NCBI GenBank assembly: GCA_964432595.1
Contig: CAYSOF010000006.1
Span: 62,001 to 126,000 of the forward strand
Source: DASYLJ01 sp964432595
Lineage (GTDB): Bacteria; Desulfobacterota; Binatia; DP-6
Length of the DNA: 64,000 bases
Reading direction: 5' to 3'
Shown here: piece after piece, positions 25,937 to 34,680 of the stretch
How positions within the stretch are numbered: position 1 is the stretch's first letter
Layout: every line of letters starts with the position of its first letter
Translations under genes and position numbers: made by a program
The notes under the pieces: generated by a model
What the model was told of the DNA's origin: nothing
Database searches by the model: none
What the model saw: only the letters and a program-made list of their open reading frames with translations

Positions 25937-26656
25937 ATGCGACGGATCGCGCCCCTGCTCCTCCCGCTCCTTTTGGCCGGCTGCGGCACCTTGATGGGCA
26001 AGGCCACGCTCGACGAGAAGCCCATGGCCGGACCCACGACGCCGCCACCGCGCATCTGGGTCGGCGACTTCCCCGCGTCCGCAGGGGCGGTGAAGCGTCC
26101 CGGCGGCATCATCGGCGCGGCGGAGGAGATCGCGGCGGAGCGCCCGCACCTGATCGGCGGCGGCGGCATCCTCGGCGGCGAGGGACCGCTGCAGCGCCGC
26201 ACCGACGCCGACCGGCCCACCGCCGCCGGCGTCAGCGACGAGCTCGCGACCGCCATCGTGTCCGGGCTGCAGGCGCAGAACCTCGGCGTGCCGGTCGAGC
26301 GTGTGCCGCCCGGCGAGACGCCCACCAGCGGCTGGCTCGTCCACGGCCAGCTGCTCGACGTCGATCCCGGCAACCGCGCCGAGCGCGCCGTCGTCGGCTT
26401 CGGCGCCGGCGAGGCCAGCACGGAGATCGAGGTCGACGTCGACAAGCTCGAGCAGGGAGCCGCGACGCGGGTCATCCAGATGGGCGGCGCGTCGGACAGC
26501 GGCAAGATGCCGGGCGCGGTCGTCACGATGAACCCGTACGTCGCCGCCGCGAAGTTCGTCCTCGGCCGGCAGGCGACGTCGCGCGACGTGCAGAAGCTCG
26601 GCGAGGCCGTCGCGAAGGAGATCGCCGACCAGGCGCGCGCCGCGAAAGCACGATGA
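25937..26656 (+). CDS. DUF4410-like outer-membrane lipoprotein
   Basis: The 239-residue protein starts MRRIAPLLLPLLLAGC, a lipobox with Cys16 as the acylation site. A segment follows (RIWVGDFPASAGAVK and VPPGETPTSGWLVHGQLLDVDPGNRAERAVVGFGAG) resembling DUF4410-type lipoproteins, in which a hydrophilic domain adopts a fold related to trypsin-inhibitor or TolB-like modules. The ATG at 25937 was chosen because it starts the lipoprotein signal; an upstream in-frame start at 25919 is possible. It ends 1 base before the GTG of the adenylate cyclase gene, so the two form an operon. Function unknown. Confidence 0.75.
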   Translation: MRRIAPLLLPLLLAGCGTLMGKATLDEKPMAGPTTPPPRIWVGDFPASAGAVKRPGGIIGAAEEIAAERPHLIGGGGILGGEGPLQRRTDADRPTAAGVSDELATAIVSGLQAQNLGVPVERVPPGETPTSGWLVHGQLLDVDPGNRAERAVVGFGAGEASTEIEVDVDKLEQGAATRVIQMGGASDSGKMPGAVVTMNPYVAAAKFVLGRQATSRDVQKLGEAVAKEIADQARAAKAR

Positions 26657-26657
26657 C

Positions 26658-27620
26658 GTGACCCCCTGGGCGGCCTACACCGACGCCATGCTCGGCACGC
26701 CCGAGCTGACGCCCGTCGACGTGGCCGCGGCGGCGGGCGTCGAGCTCGCCACCGCGCGCCGCCTCTGGCGCGCGCTCGGGTTCTCGCCGGTGCCGGACGA
26801 CCAGCCGTTCTTCACGCGCGCCGACGTCGAGATGCTGCGTACCGTTCAGCAGCTCGAGACGCAGGGCGCGGCCGACGCGACGCTCGTGCTGCAGCTCGCG
26901 CGCACCACCGGGCAGTCCCTCGCACGCCTCGCCGAGGCACAGGTAGCCGCCGCTGCCGATCGCGTCGCCCAGCTGGGCGCGACGACGGACGCCTTGTGGC
27001 CGGTCACGCAGGCACTGGTGCCGACGTTCGAGCGCTTCCTGGTCCACGTCTGGCGCCGCCACCTGCTCGCGTCGATGCTGCGCGAGTCCGCGGCCACCAC
27101 CGCGGCGGCCGACACCGGACGTCCGCTGGTCGTCGGCTTCGCCGATCTCGTCGGGTTCACGGCGCTCAGCCAGCAGCTCGACGAGCGCGAGCTGGCCGCG
27201 CTCATCGACCGCTTCGAGGCGCTCGTCTTCGAGCACGTGCCCGAGCACCACGGCCGGGTCATCAAGATGATCGGGGACGAGGTGATGTTCGCCACCGATC
27301 AGCCGGCCGAGGCGGCCGAGATCGCGTTGTCGCTCGTCGACGCGCATCGCGCCGAGGCGTCGCTGCCCGATCTGCGCGTCGGCCTGGCGATGGGGCCGAC
27401 GCTGGCGTGGGAAGGCGACCTGCTGGGCCAGACGGTCAACCGGGCCAGCCGCGTCGTCGGCGTCGCGCGCGCCGCCACGGTGCTGGCGTCGTCGGAGGTG
27501 GGCGACGCGCTCCACGGCCACGACGGGTTCACCGTCCGCGAGCTGCGCGCCATCAAGCTGCGGGGGATCGGCCGCGTGCGGCTGTCCGTCCTCCGCCGAG
27601 CACACGGACAGGAACGATGA
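26658..27620 (+). CDS. Class III adenylate cyclase with N-terminal regulatory domain
   Basis: The 320-residue soluble enzyme makes cyclic AMP. The N-terminal 150 residues are helical with a MerR-like HTH-type start (AAAAGVELATARRLWRAL), as in the pH-responsive mycobacterial Rv1264 group. The cyclase domain (155-315) has metal-binding Asp163 (FADLVGFT) and Asp207 (KMIGDEVMF), adenine-selecting Lys203, an Asp in WEGDLLGQT, and Asn/Arg in VNRASRV. All catalytic residues appear intact. The start is a GTG at 26658. Its stop overlaps the ATG of the alcohol dehydrogenase gene. Linking cAMP to the downstream oxidoreductase is inference. Confidence 0.86.
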   Translation: MTPWAAYTDAMLGTPELTPVDVAAAAGVELATARRLWRALGFSPVPDDQPFFTRADVEMLRTVQQLETQGAADATLVLQLARTTGQSLARLAEAQVAAAADRVAQLGATTDALWPVTQALVPTFERFLVHVWRRHLLASMLRESAATTAAADTGRPLVVGFADLVGFTALSQQLDERELAALIDRFEALVFEHVPEHHGRVIKMIGDEVMFATDQPAEAAEIALSLVDAHRAEASLPDLRVGLAMGPTLAWEGDLLGQTVNRASRVVGVARAATVLASSEVGDALHGHDGFTVRELRAIKLRGIGRVRLSVLRRAHGQER

Positions 27621-28735
27621 CGACGCTACCCAAGACCAGCCGCGCGCTCGTGCAGACGGGGCCCCGCGCCCTCGAGCTGCGCGAGCTGCCGATCCCGGAC
27701 GTCGACGACGACTCCGCGCTGCTGCGGGTCGAGGCGTGCGGGATCTGCGGCAGCGACGCCGAGCAGTACACGGGCACCATCCCGATGGTGTTCCCGCTCG
27801 TGCCCGGGCACGAGCCGCTCGGCGTGATCGCGGCCATCGGCGACCGCGCGGCCAAGCGCTGGGGCGTCGACGTCGGCGACCGCGTCGCCGTGGAGGCGCT
27901 GATCCCGTGCGGGCATTGCCGCGCGTGCCGCGAGGGCCGCTACCAGACGTGCCGCGGGCGCGGCCACATGTTCGGGCACGGCTACGTGCCGCTGCGCCAG
28001 CCGCCCGGCCTGTGGGGCGCCTTTGCCGAGTACATGTGGCTCGACCCGCAGTCGATCGTGCACCGCGTCCGCGCCGACGTCCCGGCGAGCATCGCGGCGC
28101 TCTTCAACCCGCTCGGCGCCGGCTTCCGCTGGGCCGTCGAGATCCCGAAGACCGGTCCGGGCGACGTCGTGCTGATCCTCGGCCCCGGGCAGCGCGGGAT
28201 CACGAGTGTCATCGCCGCGCGCGCGGCGGGCGCCACCACCATCGTCGTCACCGGAACGACGCGCGACGCCGACAAGCTCGCGCTCTGCCGCGAGCTCGGC
28301 GCCGACCACACGATCGACATCGAGCGGGAGGACGGCCGCATCCGCCTGCGCGAGCTGACGAACGGCCACGGCGCCGACGTCATCGTCGAGGTGGCGTCGT
28401 CGGCGCCCCAGCCCGTCGCCGAGGCGCTCTGGTACGCGGCGCCCGGCGCGCGCATCGTCCTCGCGGGCGTGAAGGGCTTCGTCCCCGTGCCGGACTTCGT
28501 CAGCGACCTGGTCGTCGTGAAGGAGCTCAGCATCCAGGGGGCGTTCGGCGTGACGAGCCGCGGCTACGAGGCCGCCATCCAGGTCATCGAGTCGGGCCGC
28601 GTGCCGCTGGAGCGCATGCACACGAACGACGTCGCGCTCGAGGAGGCGGAGCACGCCATCCGCGTCCTCGCGGGCGAGGTTCCCGGCGCGTCGACGATCC
28701 ACACGTGCGTGATCCCGGACCGGAGGCCCGCATGA
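27617..28735 (+). CDS. Zinc-dependent alcohol/polyol dehydrogenase (MDR family)
   Basis: The 372-residue medium-chain dehydrogenase has catalytic zinc ligands CGICGSD (Cys41) and GHE (64-66). It has structural zinc cysteines at about 98, 101, 104 and 112 (CGHCRACREGRYQTC), and a Rossmann domain with VVLILGPGQRG. It oxidises an alcohol with NAD(P)+; the substrate is unknown. The start ATG overlaps the cyclase stop (ATGA), and its own stop overlaps the thioesterase start in the same way. This gives a tight four-gene operon with the lipoprotein, cyclase and thioesterase genes. Confidence 0.9.
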   Translation: MTTLPKTSRALVQTGPRALELRELPIPDVDDDSALLRVEACGICGSDAEQYTGTIPMVFPLVPGHEPLGVIAAIGDRAAKRWGVDVGDRVAVEALIPCGHCRACREGRYQTCRGRGHMFGHGYVPLRQPPGLWGAFAEYMWLDPQSIVHRVRADVPASIAALFNPLGAGFRWAVEIPKTGPGDVVLILGPGQRGITSVIAARAAGATTIVVTGTTRDADKLALCRELGADHTIDIEREDGRIRLRELTNGHGADVIVEVASSAPQPVAEALWYAAPGARIVLAGVKGFVPVPDFVSDLVVVKELSIQGAFGVTSRGYEAAIQVIESGRVPLERMHTNDVALEEAEHAIRVLAGEVPGASTIHTCVIPDRRPA

Positions 28736-29580
28736 CCGACGCCCCGTACGTGTCCGCACTCGGGCTACGCGTCGAACACGCGGACGCCGACGGCGCCCTC
28801 GTCCGCGTGCCCTTCCAGGAGAGCAACTCGAATCCCGGCGGCGCGCTGCACGGCGGCGTCGCCGCCTCGATCGTCCAGGTCGCCGCGGCGATGGCCGCAC
28901 GCGCCGGCGCCCCGGACCGCGCGGACCTCGAGCACGGCGCCGTCGACCTGACCGTCGACTACCTCGCCGCCGCGATCAGCGAGGACGTCGTCGGGACGGC
29001 GCGCGTGCTGCGGCGCGGGAAGGAGCTGGCCTACGTCGTCGTCGACGTCACGACCGACGCCGGCAAGGCGATCGCGACGGGGCTGGTCACGTGGCGCGCC
29101 GGCGAGCCGGGCGGCGACGAGCGACAGCTGCACGGCGACGTCGCGCCGCTTCCGCCGCCCGACCCGCAGCTGCCGTCGTTCGTGCGCTTCTTCACGGCGG
29201 CGCCGTTCATGGCGCGGCTCGGGCTCGCCGCGCGCGGCGCGCGCGACGGCGTCGCGCAGGTCGCCCTGCCCTGGGCCCCAGGCAACGCCGACGCCGACGG
29301 CCGCCTGCACGGCGGCGCGCTCGCGGCGCTGATCGACACGACCGCGGCGATGGCGTCGTGGTCGCTGGTGCCGCTCGATCCGCGCAACAAGGCGTCGACG
29401 GTCGGCCTCCACGTGAGCCCGCTCGCGCAGGCCGGCGGCGAGGAGGTCGTCGCGGTGGCGCGCACGCTCCGGCGCAACAACGAGATCTTCCAGAACGTCG
29501 TCGAGGTGCAGGGCACGCGGTCCGGACGGCGGCTCGCGGTCGCGAGCGTCACGTATCGCATCGTCGTACCCGCGGCTTGA
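28732..29580 (+). CDS. Tandem hotdog-fold (PaaI-type) acyl-CoA thioesterase
   Basis: The 282-residue protein has two hotdog domains in one chain, each with the PaaI/4HBT pattern. The first has NSNPGGALHGGVAASIVQ (about 32-49) and the second DADGRLHGGALAALIDTTAA (about 183-202). Such double-hotdog proteins hydrolyse acyl-CoA thioesters. The start ATG overlaps the dehydrogenase stop in ATGA. It is the last gene of the lipoprotein-cyclase-dehydrogenase-thioesterase run. An alcohol dehydrogenase next to a thioesterase suggests degradation of an acyl or aromatic compound, but the compound is not known. Confidence 0.86.
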   Translation: MTDAPYVSALGLRVEHADADGALVRVPFQESNSNPGGALHGGVAASIVQVAAAMAARAGAPDRADLEHGAVDLTVDYLAAAISEDVVGTARVLRRGKELAYVVVDVTTDAGKAIATGLVTWRAGEPGGDERQLHGDVAPLPPPDPQLPSFVRFFTAAPFMARLGLAARGARDGVAQVALPWAPGNADADGRLHGGALAALIDTTAAMASWSLVPLDPRNKASTVGLHVSPLAQAGGEEVVAVARTLRRNNEIFQNVVEVQGTRSGRRLAVASVTYRIVVPAA

Positions 29581-29610
29581 CCGCCGCAGCGCGCCAGCAT
29601 ACCAGCGCGC

Positions 29611-30210
29611 ATGCGGACCAGCGGAGTGCGTCTCTGGCTTCCTGTCGTGCTCGCGTTCGGTATGGGCGTCGCACGCGCCGACATGCCGAAGGACTGCAGC
29701 ACCGGCGCCATCCCCGACACGCCGGCGACGCTCGCGATCGGCGCCGAGAAGATACCGCTGCCGTTCGCCGAGATGGTGCTGGCGGGATCGATGTCGTCGG
29801 GCGACGACTCGCCGAAGTACATCACGTGGCGGCTCGAGCTGCACGACTCGGCGAACCTGTTCGCGCCGGTCGAAGTCGACTTCACCATCCTCATCAAGGA
29901 GGGCGAGACCTTCGACGGCAAGGTCTTCCGCCGCGTCCCGTCGGAGGAGATCTCGGACCAGCCGGCGCCCGAGAGCGGCATGCCCGAGGTCCAAGGCTGG
30001 GGCGTGGAGCACGAGGACAAGGGCCTCGACGTGAACCACGTGCTCGTCGTCGCGTCGCTCCGGCTCGAGCTCGGCAAGCGCAACGGCGACGTGCTCCCCG
30101 GCAAGGTCCGGCTGTGCGTGCCGGGCGCGCAGAAGCAGAAGATCGGCTCGGACGTCGTCTCGGACCCGATCGAGGTCGTCGGCACCTTCCAGGCGAAGGT
30201 GAAGCAGTAG
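29611..30210 (+). CDS. Secreted protein of unknown function
   Basis: The 199-residue protein has a signal peptide (about 1-23, ending VARAD). The mature domain is rich in beta-prone segments (ITWRLELHDSANLFAPVEVDFTILIKEG) and a Lys-rich C-terminus. Two cysteines are present (KDCSTG and VRLCVPG), which could form one disulfide. The ATG at 29611 begins the signal peptide and lies 30 bases after the thioesterase stop. The next gene (DoxX) starts 4 bases after its stop, so they are probably transcribed together. No family is recognised. Confidence 0.65.
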   Translation: MRTSGVRLWLPVVLAFGMGVARADMPKDCSTGAIPDTPATLAIGAEKIPLPFAEMVLAGSMSSGDDSPKYITWRLELHDSANLFAPVEVDFTILIKEGETFDGKVFRRVPSEEISDQPAPESGMPEVQGWGVEHEDKGLDVNHVLVVASLRLELGKRNGDVLPGKVRLCVPGAQKQKIGSDVVSDPIEVVGTFQAKVKQ

Positions 30211-30214
30211 GCCG

Positions 30215-30604
30215 ATGCCTTACCATCCGGCCATAGCACTTGCGGGCAGGATCCTCTTCACCCTCATCTTCTTCCTGTCCGGCATCACGCATTTCACCGA
30301 CCTCGACCGCTACGTGGCGCTGATGCCCGAGGCCGTCCCGTTCCGGCCGTTCTGGGTGGTGATCTCGGGCATCGTCGAGCTGGCGGGCGCAATGATGATC
30401 CTCCTGAACGTGCGCCCGGAGCTGGGCGCCTGGCTCATCGTCCTGTTCCTGGTTCCAGTGACGATCGTCGTGCACGGTACCGCGATGGTGTCGGCGCCCG
30501 ATGAGCAGATGCGTGCCATCCAGACGTCGTTTTTCCTGAAGGGCCTGACGATGACCGGCGGCGCTCTGCTGATCACGCAATTCGGCGTCACGCCCGCTCG
30601 CTGA
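30215..30604 (+). CDS. DoxX family membrane protein
   Basis: The 129-residue protein has four membrane spans and the DoxX family pattern: an N-terminal RILFTLIFFLSGITHFTDLDRY, a Pro/Phe-rich loop before the second span (VVISGIVELAGAMMILLNV), and a basic segment before the fourth. DoxX proteins are small membrane proteins of uncertain role, sometimes linked to thiosulfate or redox processes. It starts 4 bases after a secreted-protein stop and precedes the PBP1A gene by 60 bases. Function is inferred at family level only. Confidence 0.85.
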   Translation: MPYHPAIALAGRILFTLIFFLSGITHFTDLDRYVALMPEAVPFRPFWVVISGIVELAGAMMILLNVRPELGAWLIVLFLVPVTIVVHGTAMVSAPDEQMRAIQTSFFLKGLTMTGGALLITQFGVTPAR

Positions 30605-30664
30605 CGCAAAAACCGTCTTGCCAATCGTTCGCGGACCGCTTAGCACTGCGATGGTCCTCCTACG

Positions 30665-32983
30665 ATGGCGCGGCTGGGGCAGAGGAGCAGCGTGCTGCGA
30701 CTCGCTTGGGCGTGGGGGGTCGCAGCATGTCTCATCATCGGTGGGCTGTCCGCCGTCGCGTTCGTGCGTTTCACGGCAGACCTGCCGTCGCCCGAGCAGC
30801 TGATCTCGTATCAGCCGCCCGCCGCGACGCGCGTCCTCGCCGCCGACGGGACGCTGCTCGGCGAGCTCTTCACCGAACGACGCTACCCCGTCCCGCTCGC
30901 GCGCGTCCCGAAGCACGTCCGCCTGGCGTTCCTGGCCGCGGAGGACGCCGGCTTCTATTCGCACCGTGGCGTCGACCCGATCGCCGTCACGCGCGCCGCC
31001 ATCGTCAATTTCCAGCGCAGCGGCGTCGAGCAGGGTGGCAGCACGATCACGCAGCAGCTGGTGAAGATGCTGCTCCTCTCGCCGGAGCGCAGCTGGGAGC
31101 GGAAGGCGAAGGAGCTGTATCTCGCCGTCCGCCTCGAGTCCGCGTCGTCCAAGGACGAGATCCTGCGGCTGTACCTGAACCAGGTCTATCTCGGCCGTGG
31201 CGCGTACGGCATCCAGGCGGGCGCGAAGCGCTTCTTCGACGTCGACGTCGAAGCGCTGTCCGTCGCGCAGGCCGCGCTGCTGGCGGGCGTCGTGCAAGCG
31301 CCGGGACGCTACGATCCGGCGCGGCGGCCCGACGAGGCGCGCGCGCGACAGCGCTGGGTGCTCGAGCGCATGCTCGTCGAAGGCTTCGTCACCGCCGACG
31401 AGTATGCCGACGCCGTCAACGAGACGATCACGCTCGCGCCCCGCCGGCCGGCCGCCACGCAGGCGCGGGCCCCGTGGTACCTCGACCACGTACGCCGCAT
31501 TCTCGAGCGCTACTACGGCGGCGCCGCCGCGCAGCTCGGCCTGACGGTGCACACGGCGGTCGACCTCGGCATGCAGCAGGCCGCCGAGGACACGATGCGC
31601 CAGGGATTGCGCGACCTGGCCGCACGCCAGCCGTTCCGTGGCGCGCTCCGCCGTCTGCCCGAGACGGAGGTCGTCGCGTGGGCCGAGGGCGCCGCGCCGC
31701 CGTGCCGCGCCGACGGCCGCTGCGAGGCGGTCGTGACCAAGGTGCGACAGAGCGGGCTCAGCGTGCAGACCGCCGACGGCCCGGCGGTCCTGCCGTCCTG
31801 GACGCTCACGTGGCGCGGCGAGACGCTCGGCGTGTGGCGCTTCCGCCGCGGCGACGTCCTCCTGCTGCAGCGGACCGACGGCGGGCTGACGCTCGACGAC
31901 GATCCGGTGGTGGAAGGCGCGATGGCGGTGCTCGAGCCGTCGACCGGCTACGTGAAGGCGCTCGTCGGCGGCTACGACTACGAGCGCAGCCAGTTCAACC
32001 GCGCCACCCAGGCGAAGCGGCAGCCCGGCTCGGCGTTCAAGCCGCTGCTGTACGCCGCGGCGCTCGACCACGGGTTCACGCCCGCGTCGCGCATTCTCGA
32101 TGCGCCGGTCTCGTTCGGCAGCGGGCGCGGCCGCTGGAGCCCGCAGAACTACGGCGGGAAGTACTACGGCCGCACGAGCTTGCGCGAGGCCCTCACCCGC
32201 TCGCTGAATACCGTCAGCGTCCGCCTGCTCGACAAGGTGGGCGTCATGCCGATGATCGACTACCTCGGGCGGTTCGGCCTGCACGACGAGGACCTGCAGC
32301 CCAACCTCTCGCTCGCGCTCGGCACGGCGGAGGTCACGCTGCTCGACCTGGTGCGTGCCTACGGCGTCTTCGCCGCCGGCGGCCAACGCGTCGAGCCGAT
32401 CTTCATCACCCGGGTCGAGAACATCGCCGGCGAAGAGGTGCCGTTCCCGGGCACGCACGGCGAGCTGCGCTTCCCCGCCATGGACCCCGCCATCGCCTAC
32501 GTCATGACGAACATGCTCGAGAGCGTCGTGACGAAGGGGACCGGGCGCCGCGCGGCCGTCCTCGGCCGTCCGACCGCGGGCAAGACGGGGACGACGAACG
32601 ACGCCAAGGACGCGTGGTTCATCGGCTACACGCCCGAGCTGCTCGCCGGCGTGTGGGTCGGCTTCGACGACAGCACGCCGCTCGGCGACAAGGAGACGGG
32701 CGGACGGGCCGCGACGCCGATCTGGACCGATTTCATGCAGATCGCCCTCGCCGACCAGCCGATGAACGACTTCGCGATCCCCGAGGGCGTGTCGTTCGTC
32801 GACGTCGAACCCTGGTCGGGCCTGCGCGCCGTCGTCGGCGGGTCGGCCCGGCGCGAGGTCTTCGTCACGGGCACCGAGCCAACCGGCTTCGCGAAGCGCC
32901 CCGAGCCGAAGCCCGAGCCGGAGCTGGAGCCCGAAGCGCCGCTCTACGTCGACGTGGTCCCGCAGACCGTCGGCGTGCCGTAA
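30665..32983 (+). CDS. mrcA: Class A penicillin-binding protein (bifunctional transglycosylase/transpeptidase)
   Basis: The 772-residue bitopic enzyme polymerises and cross-links peptidoglycan. After a short cytoplasmic tail and one membrane span (15-36), the glycosyltransferase domain has Glu93 in AAEDAGFYSHRG and QGGSTITQQLVK. A linker with an OB-like insert follows. The transpeptidase domain has the nucleophile Ser456 and Lys459 (GSAFK), the SxN motif SLN, and KTGTT. The C-terminus is a Pro/Glu-rich tail (PEPKPEPELEPE). PBP1A naming follows size and domain order. It stands alone, 60 bases after the DoxX gene. Confidence 0.94.
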   Translation: MARLGQRSSVLRLAWAWGVAACLIIGGLSAVAFVRFTADLPSPEQLISYQPPAATRVLAADGTLLGELFTERRYPVPLARVPKHVRLAFLAAEDAGFYSHRGVDPIAVTRAAIVNFQRSGVEQGGSTITQQLVKMLLLSPERSWERKAKELYLAVRLESASSKDEILRLYLNQVYLGRGAYGIQAGAKRFFDVDVEALSVAQAALLAGVVQAPGRYDPARRPDEARARQRWVLERMLVEGFVTADEYADAVNETITLAPRRPAATQARAPWYLDHVRRILERYYGGAAAQLGLTVHTAVDLGMQQAAEDTMRQGLRDLAARQPFRGALRRLPETEVVAWAEGAAPPCRADGRCEAVVTKVRQSGLSVQTADGPAVLPSWTLTWRGETLGVWRFRRGDVLLLQRTDGGLTLDDDPVVEGAMAVLEPSTGYVKALVGGYDYERSQFNRATQAKRQPGSAFKPLLYAAALDHGFTPASRILDAPVSFGSGRGRWSPQNYGGKYYGRTSLREALTRSLNTVSVRLLDKVGVMPMIDYLGRFGLHDEDLQPNLSLALGTAEVTLLDLVRAYGVFAAGGQRVEPIFITRVENIAGEEVPFPGTHGELRFPAMDPAIAYVMTNMLESVVTKGTGRRAAVLGRPTAGKTGTTNDAKDAWFIGYTPELLAGVWVGFDDSTPLGDKETGGRAATPIWTDFMQIALADQPMNDFAIPEGVSFVDVEPWSGLRAVVGGSARREVFVTGTEPTGFAKRPEPKPEPELEPEAPLYVDVVPQTVGVP

Positions 32984-33085
32984 CCTCGCGTTACCAACGG
33001 GCACCGGCTCCCCCGTCGCGCCGTCGACATCCCCTGGACGGTGCTGGGCCGTCCGCCGGCACGCGCCTTGCGCTCACGGGCCGGC

Positions 33086-34591
33086 ATGACGAACACACGC
33101 GCCGGTCTCCTCACCCTCCTCCTGCTCGTCCTCCTCGCACCTGCGTGGGCCATCCACGGCGTGGACACGGACGACGACGGCATCGTCGACATGCCCTTCG
33201 ATCCGATGACGCTCGAGCCGCCCGACCGCGACGACGTGCGAAACGCGTTCGAGTACGAGCGCATCAACTGGAACCAGAATTGGCTCATTGCGTCGAAGTG
33301 CGGCGGCTTCGAGCGCATCCAGGCTTGCGAGGATCGCGGCGGCTACGTCGTCGTCGAGGACGGCCTCGGCTGCGGGTCGACCGTGAAGCTCTACCAGTAC
33401 GCCGGGTTCGGAAAGTCGAAGAAGGTGGTCAAGATGGCGGCGGCGGGCCGCCTGGCGGGCGTCGACGCGGCAGGCGAGCTCGTCCAGGTGCCGCGCGAGA
33501 CCGAGCAGACCGAGGTCCTCGCGAAGGCCGTGCAGGGCAAGCTCGTGATGATCTCGTCGGTCGCCCGCGACCGCCGCAAGCTGCGCGACGTCGCGGAGAT
33601 CCCCTTCGGCTGCCGCTGCACGTGCGTCGTCGACAAGCTGGTCGGCGCGCAGGTGGTCAACGCCGAGAAGGGCGACGTCGGCCTCGTGCCCATCAGCGCG
33701 CCGGGCGGCGAGGACATCGTCGTCACGATCTTCAACGCGATCGAGCAGCGGCACCGCCACGCGGTGATCTTCCTGGGCCCGCACCGCATCCGCCACAACA
33801 CGGCCTACGACGAGCCGGACGAGGACGACATGCTCGACAACAACGAGTTCAAGCTCGGGCCGCTGAACAACGCCACGCCCGGCGTCACCACCGAATCGGT
33901 CGCGTCGGCCATCTCGAACGGCCGGCTCGCCTACGAGGGCCTGCTGCTCAAGCCGGCCGCGGACTGGATCCGGCCGCTGTTCGAGGTCGCCGCCGACGAG
34001 GCCGTCGGCGTCGAGGGCTACTACAAGGTCAGCGACTACAGCGGGCTCGACGGCATGGCGCTGCCGTACGGGACCGCCGGGACGGCGAACTGGGAGAGCA
34101 ACGAGCTCCGCGGCACGATGTGCTCGGGCCTGGTGCACTGGGCCTTCACCCAGGCCGGCTTCGTCATCTCGGAGACGTTCTACCCGGCCAGCCTGCGCGA
34201 CGACGTCGCCGACGTCCTCTACGACACCGTGAAGGACGAGATCGGCGCGAATCTCGGGTTCTTCGAGGAGATCGGCAGCTTTCTCTTCACGGGCACCCAG
34301 AAGAAGCTGGCCAACCAGGTCGTCAACTGCTTCGCGGGGCTCGGCTGCGACGACAACAGCGACACGTGGAAGCGCGGCGTCGGCTCGGCCTGGAGCGTGT
34401 CGCCGGACAACCTCCTGCCGCAGCAGTTCACCCTGCAGGGCTCCGGCTGCGCCCCCTGGGGCGACCGGGAGATCTGCGCGGGCGACGTCGTCGCCAACCC
34501 CGACGGCGCGTCGGTGACCCCGTTCCTCCGCGTCGAGCCGATGCAGTACCTCGGGTCCCACTGGGAGCAGCAGGTCCTCGAGGACTGGTAA
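33086..34591 (+). CDS. Secreted protein, possible permuted NlpC/P60-type hydrolase
   Basis: The 501-residue product has a signal peptide (about 1-20, ending PAWA) and a mature part with many cysteines. Two features suggest a circularly permuted papain-like (YiiX/LRAT-type) fold: HAVIFLG with His225 (after GEDIVVTIF), and GTMCSGLVHWAFTQAGF with Cys346, in the His-before-Cys order of that class. If real, it would cleave or modify a peptide or lipid outside the cell. The ATG at 33086 starts the signal peptide. A strong hairpin follows the gene. The family call is tentative; the rest of the protein is unrecognised. Confidence 0.6.
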   Translation: MTNTRAGLLTLLLLVLLAPAWAIHGVDTDDDGIVDMPFDPMTLEPPDRDDVRNAFEYERINWNQNWLIASKCGGFERIQACEDRGGYVVVEDGLGCGSTVKLYQYAGFGKSKKVVKMAAAGRLAGVDAAGELVQVPRETEQTEVLAKAVQGKLVMISSVARDRRKLRDVAEIPFGCRCTCVVDKLVGAQVVNAEKGDVGLVPISAPGGEDIVVTIFNAIEQRHRHAVIFLGPHRIRHNTAYDEPDEDDMLDNNEFKLGPLNNATPGVTTESVASAISNGRLAYEGLLLKPAADWIRPLFEVAADEAVGVEGYYKVSDYSGLDGMALPYGTAGTANWESNELRGTMCSGLVHWAFTQAGFVISETFYPASLRDDVADVLYDTVKDEIGANLGFFEEIGSFLFTGTQKKLANQVVNCFAGLGCDDNSDTWKRGVGSAWSVSPDNLLPQQFTLQGSGCAPWGDREICAGDVVANPDGASVTPFLRVEPMQYLGSHWEQQVLEDW

Positions 34592-34623
34592 GCCGGCCGC
34601 CTTCAGGGCCCCGAAACGACGAC

Positions 34624-34652
34624 GCCCCCCGGGAGCCAGGCTCCCGGGGGGC
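34624..34652. terminator. Strong GC-rich hairpin between convergent genes
   Basis: Two arms of 14 bases (GCCCCCCGGGAGCC and its complement) flank one base, so a folded stem of about 12 pairs with a 5-base loop is expected. It lies 32 bases after the secreted-protein stop at 34591 and 28 bases before the 3' end of the minus-strand gene at 34681. It has no U-run, so it may act as a bidirectional pause or Rho-linked terminator. Confidence 0.65.
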
Positions 34653-34680
34653 GCTCGTTACACCCGACAGGTCCGCAGGA

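Noticed and set aside
29894..33004. Minus-strand frame of 1036 codons opposite PBP1A and neighbours
   Set aside because: It crosses three real genes, has no domain signature, and its residues mirror the complementary codons of PBP1A.
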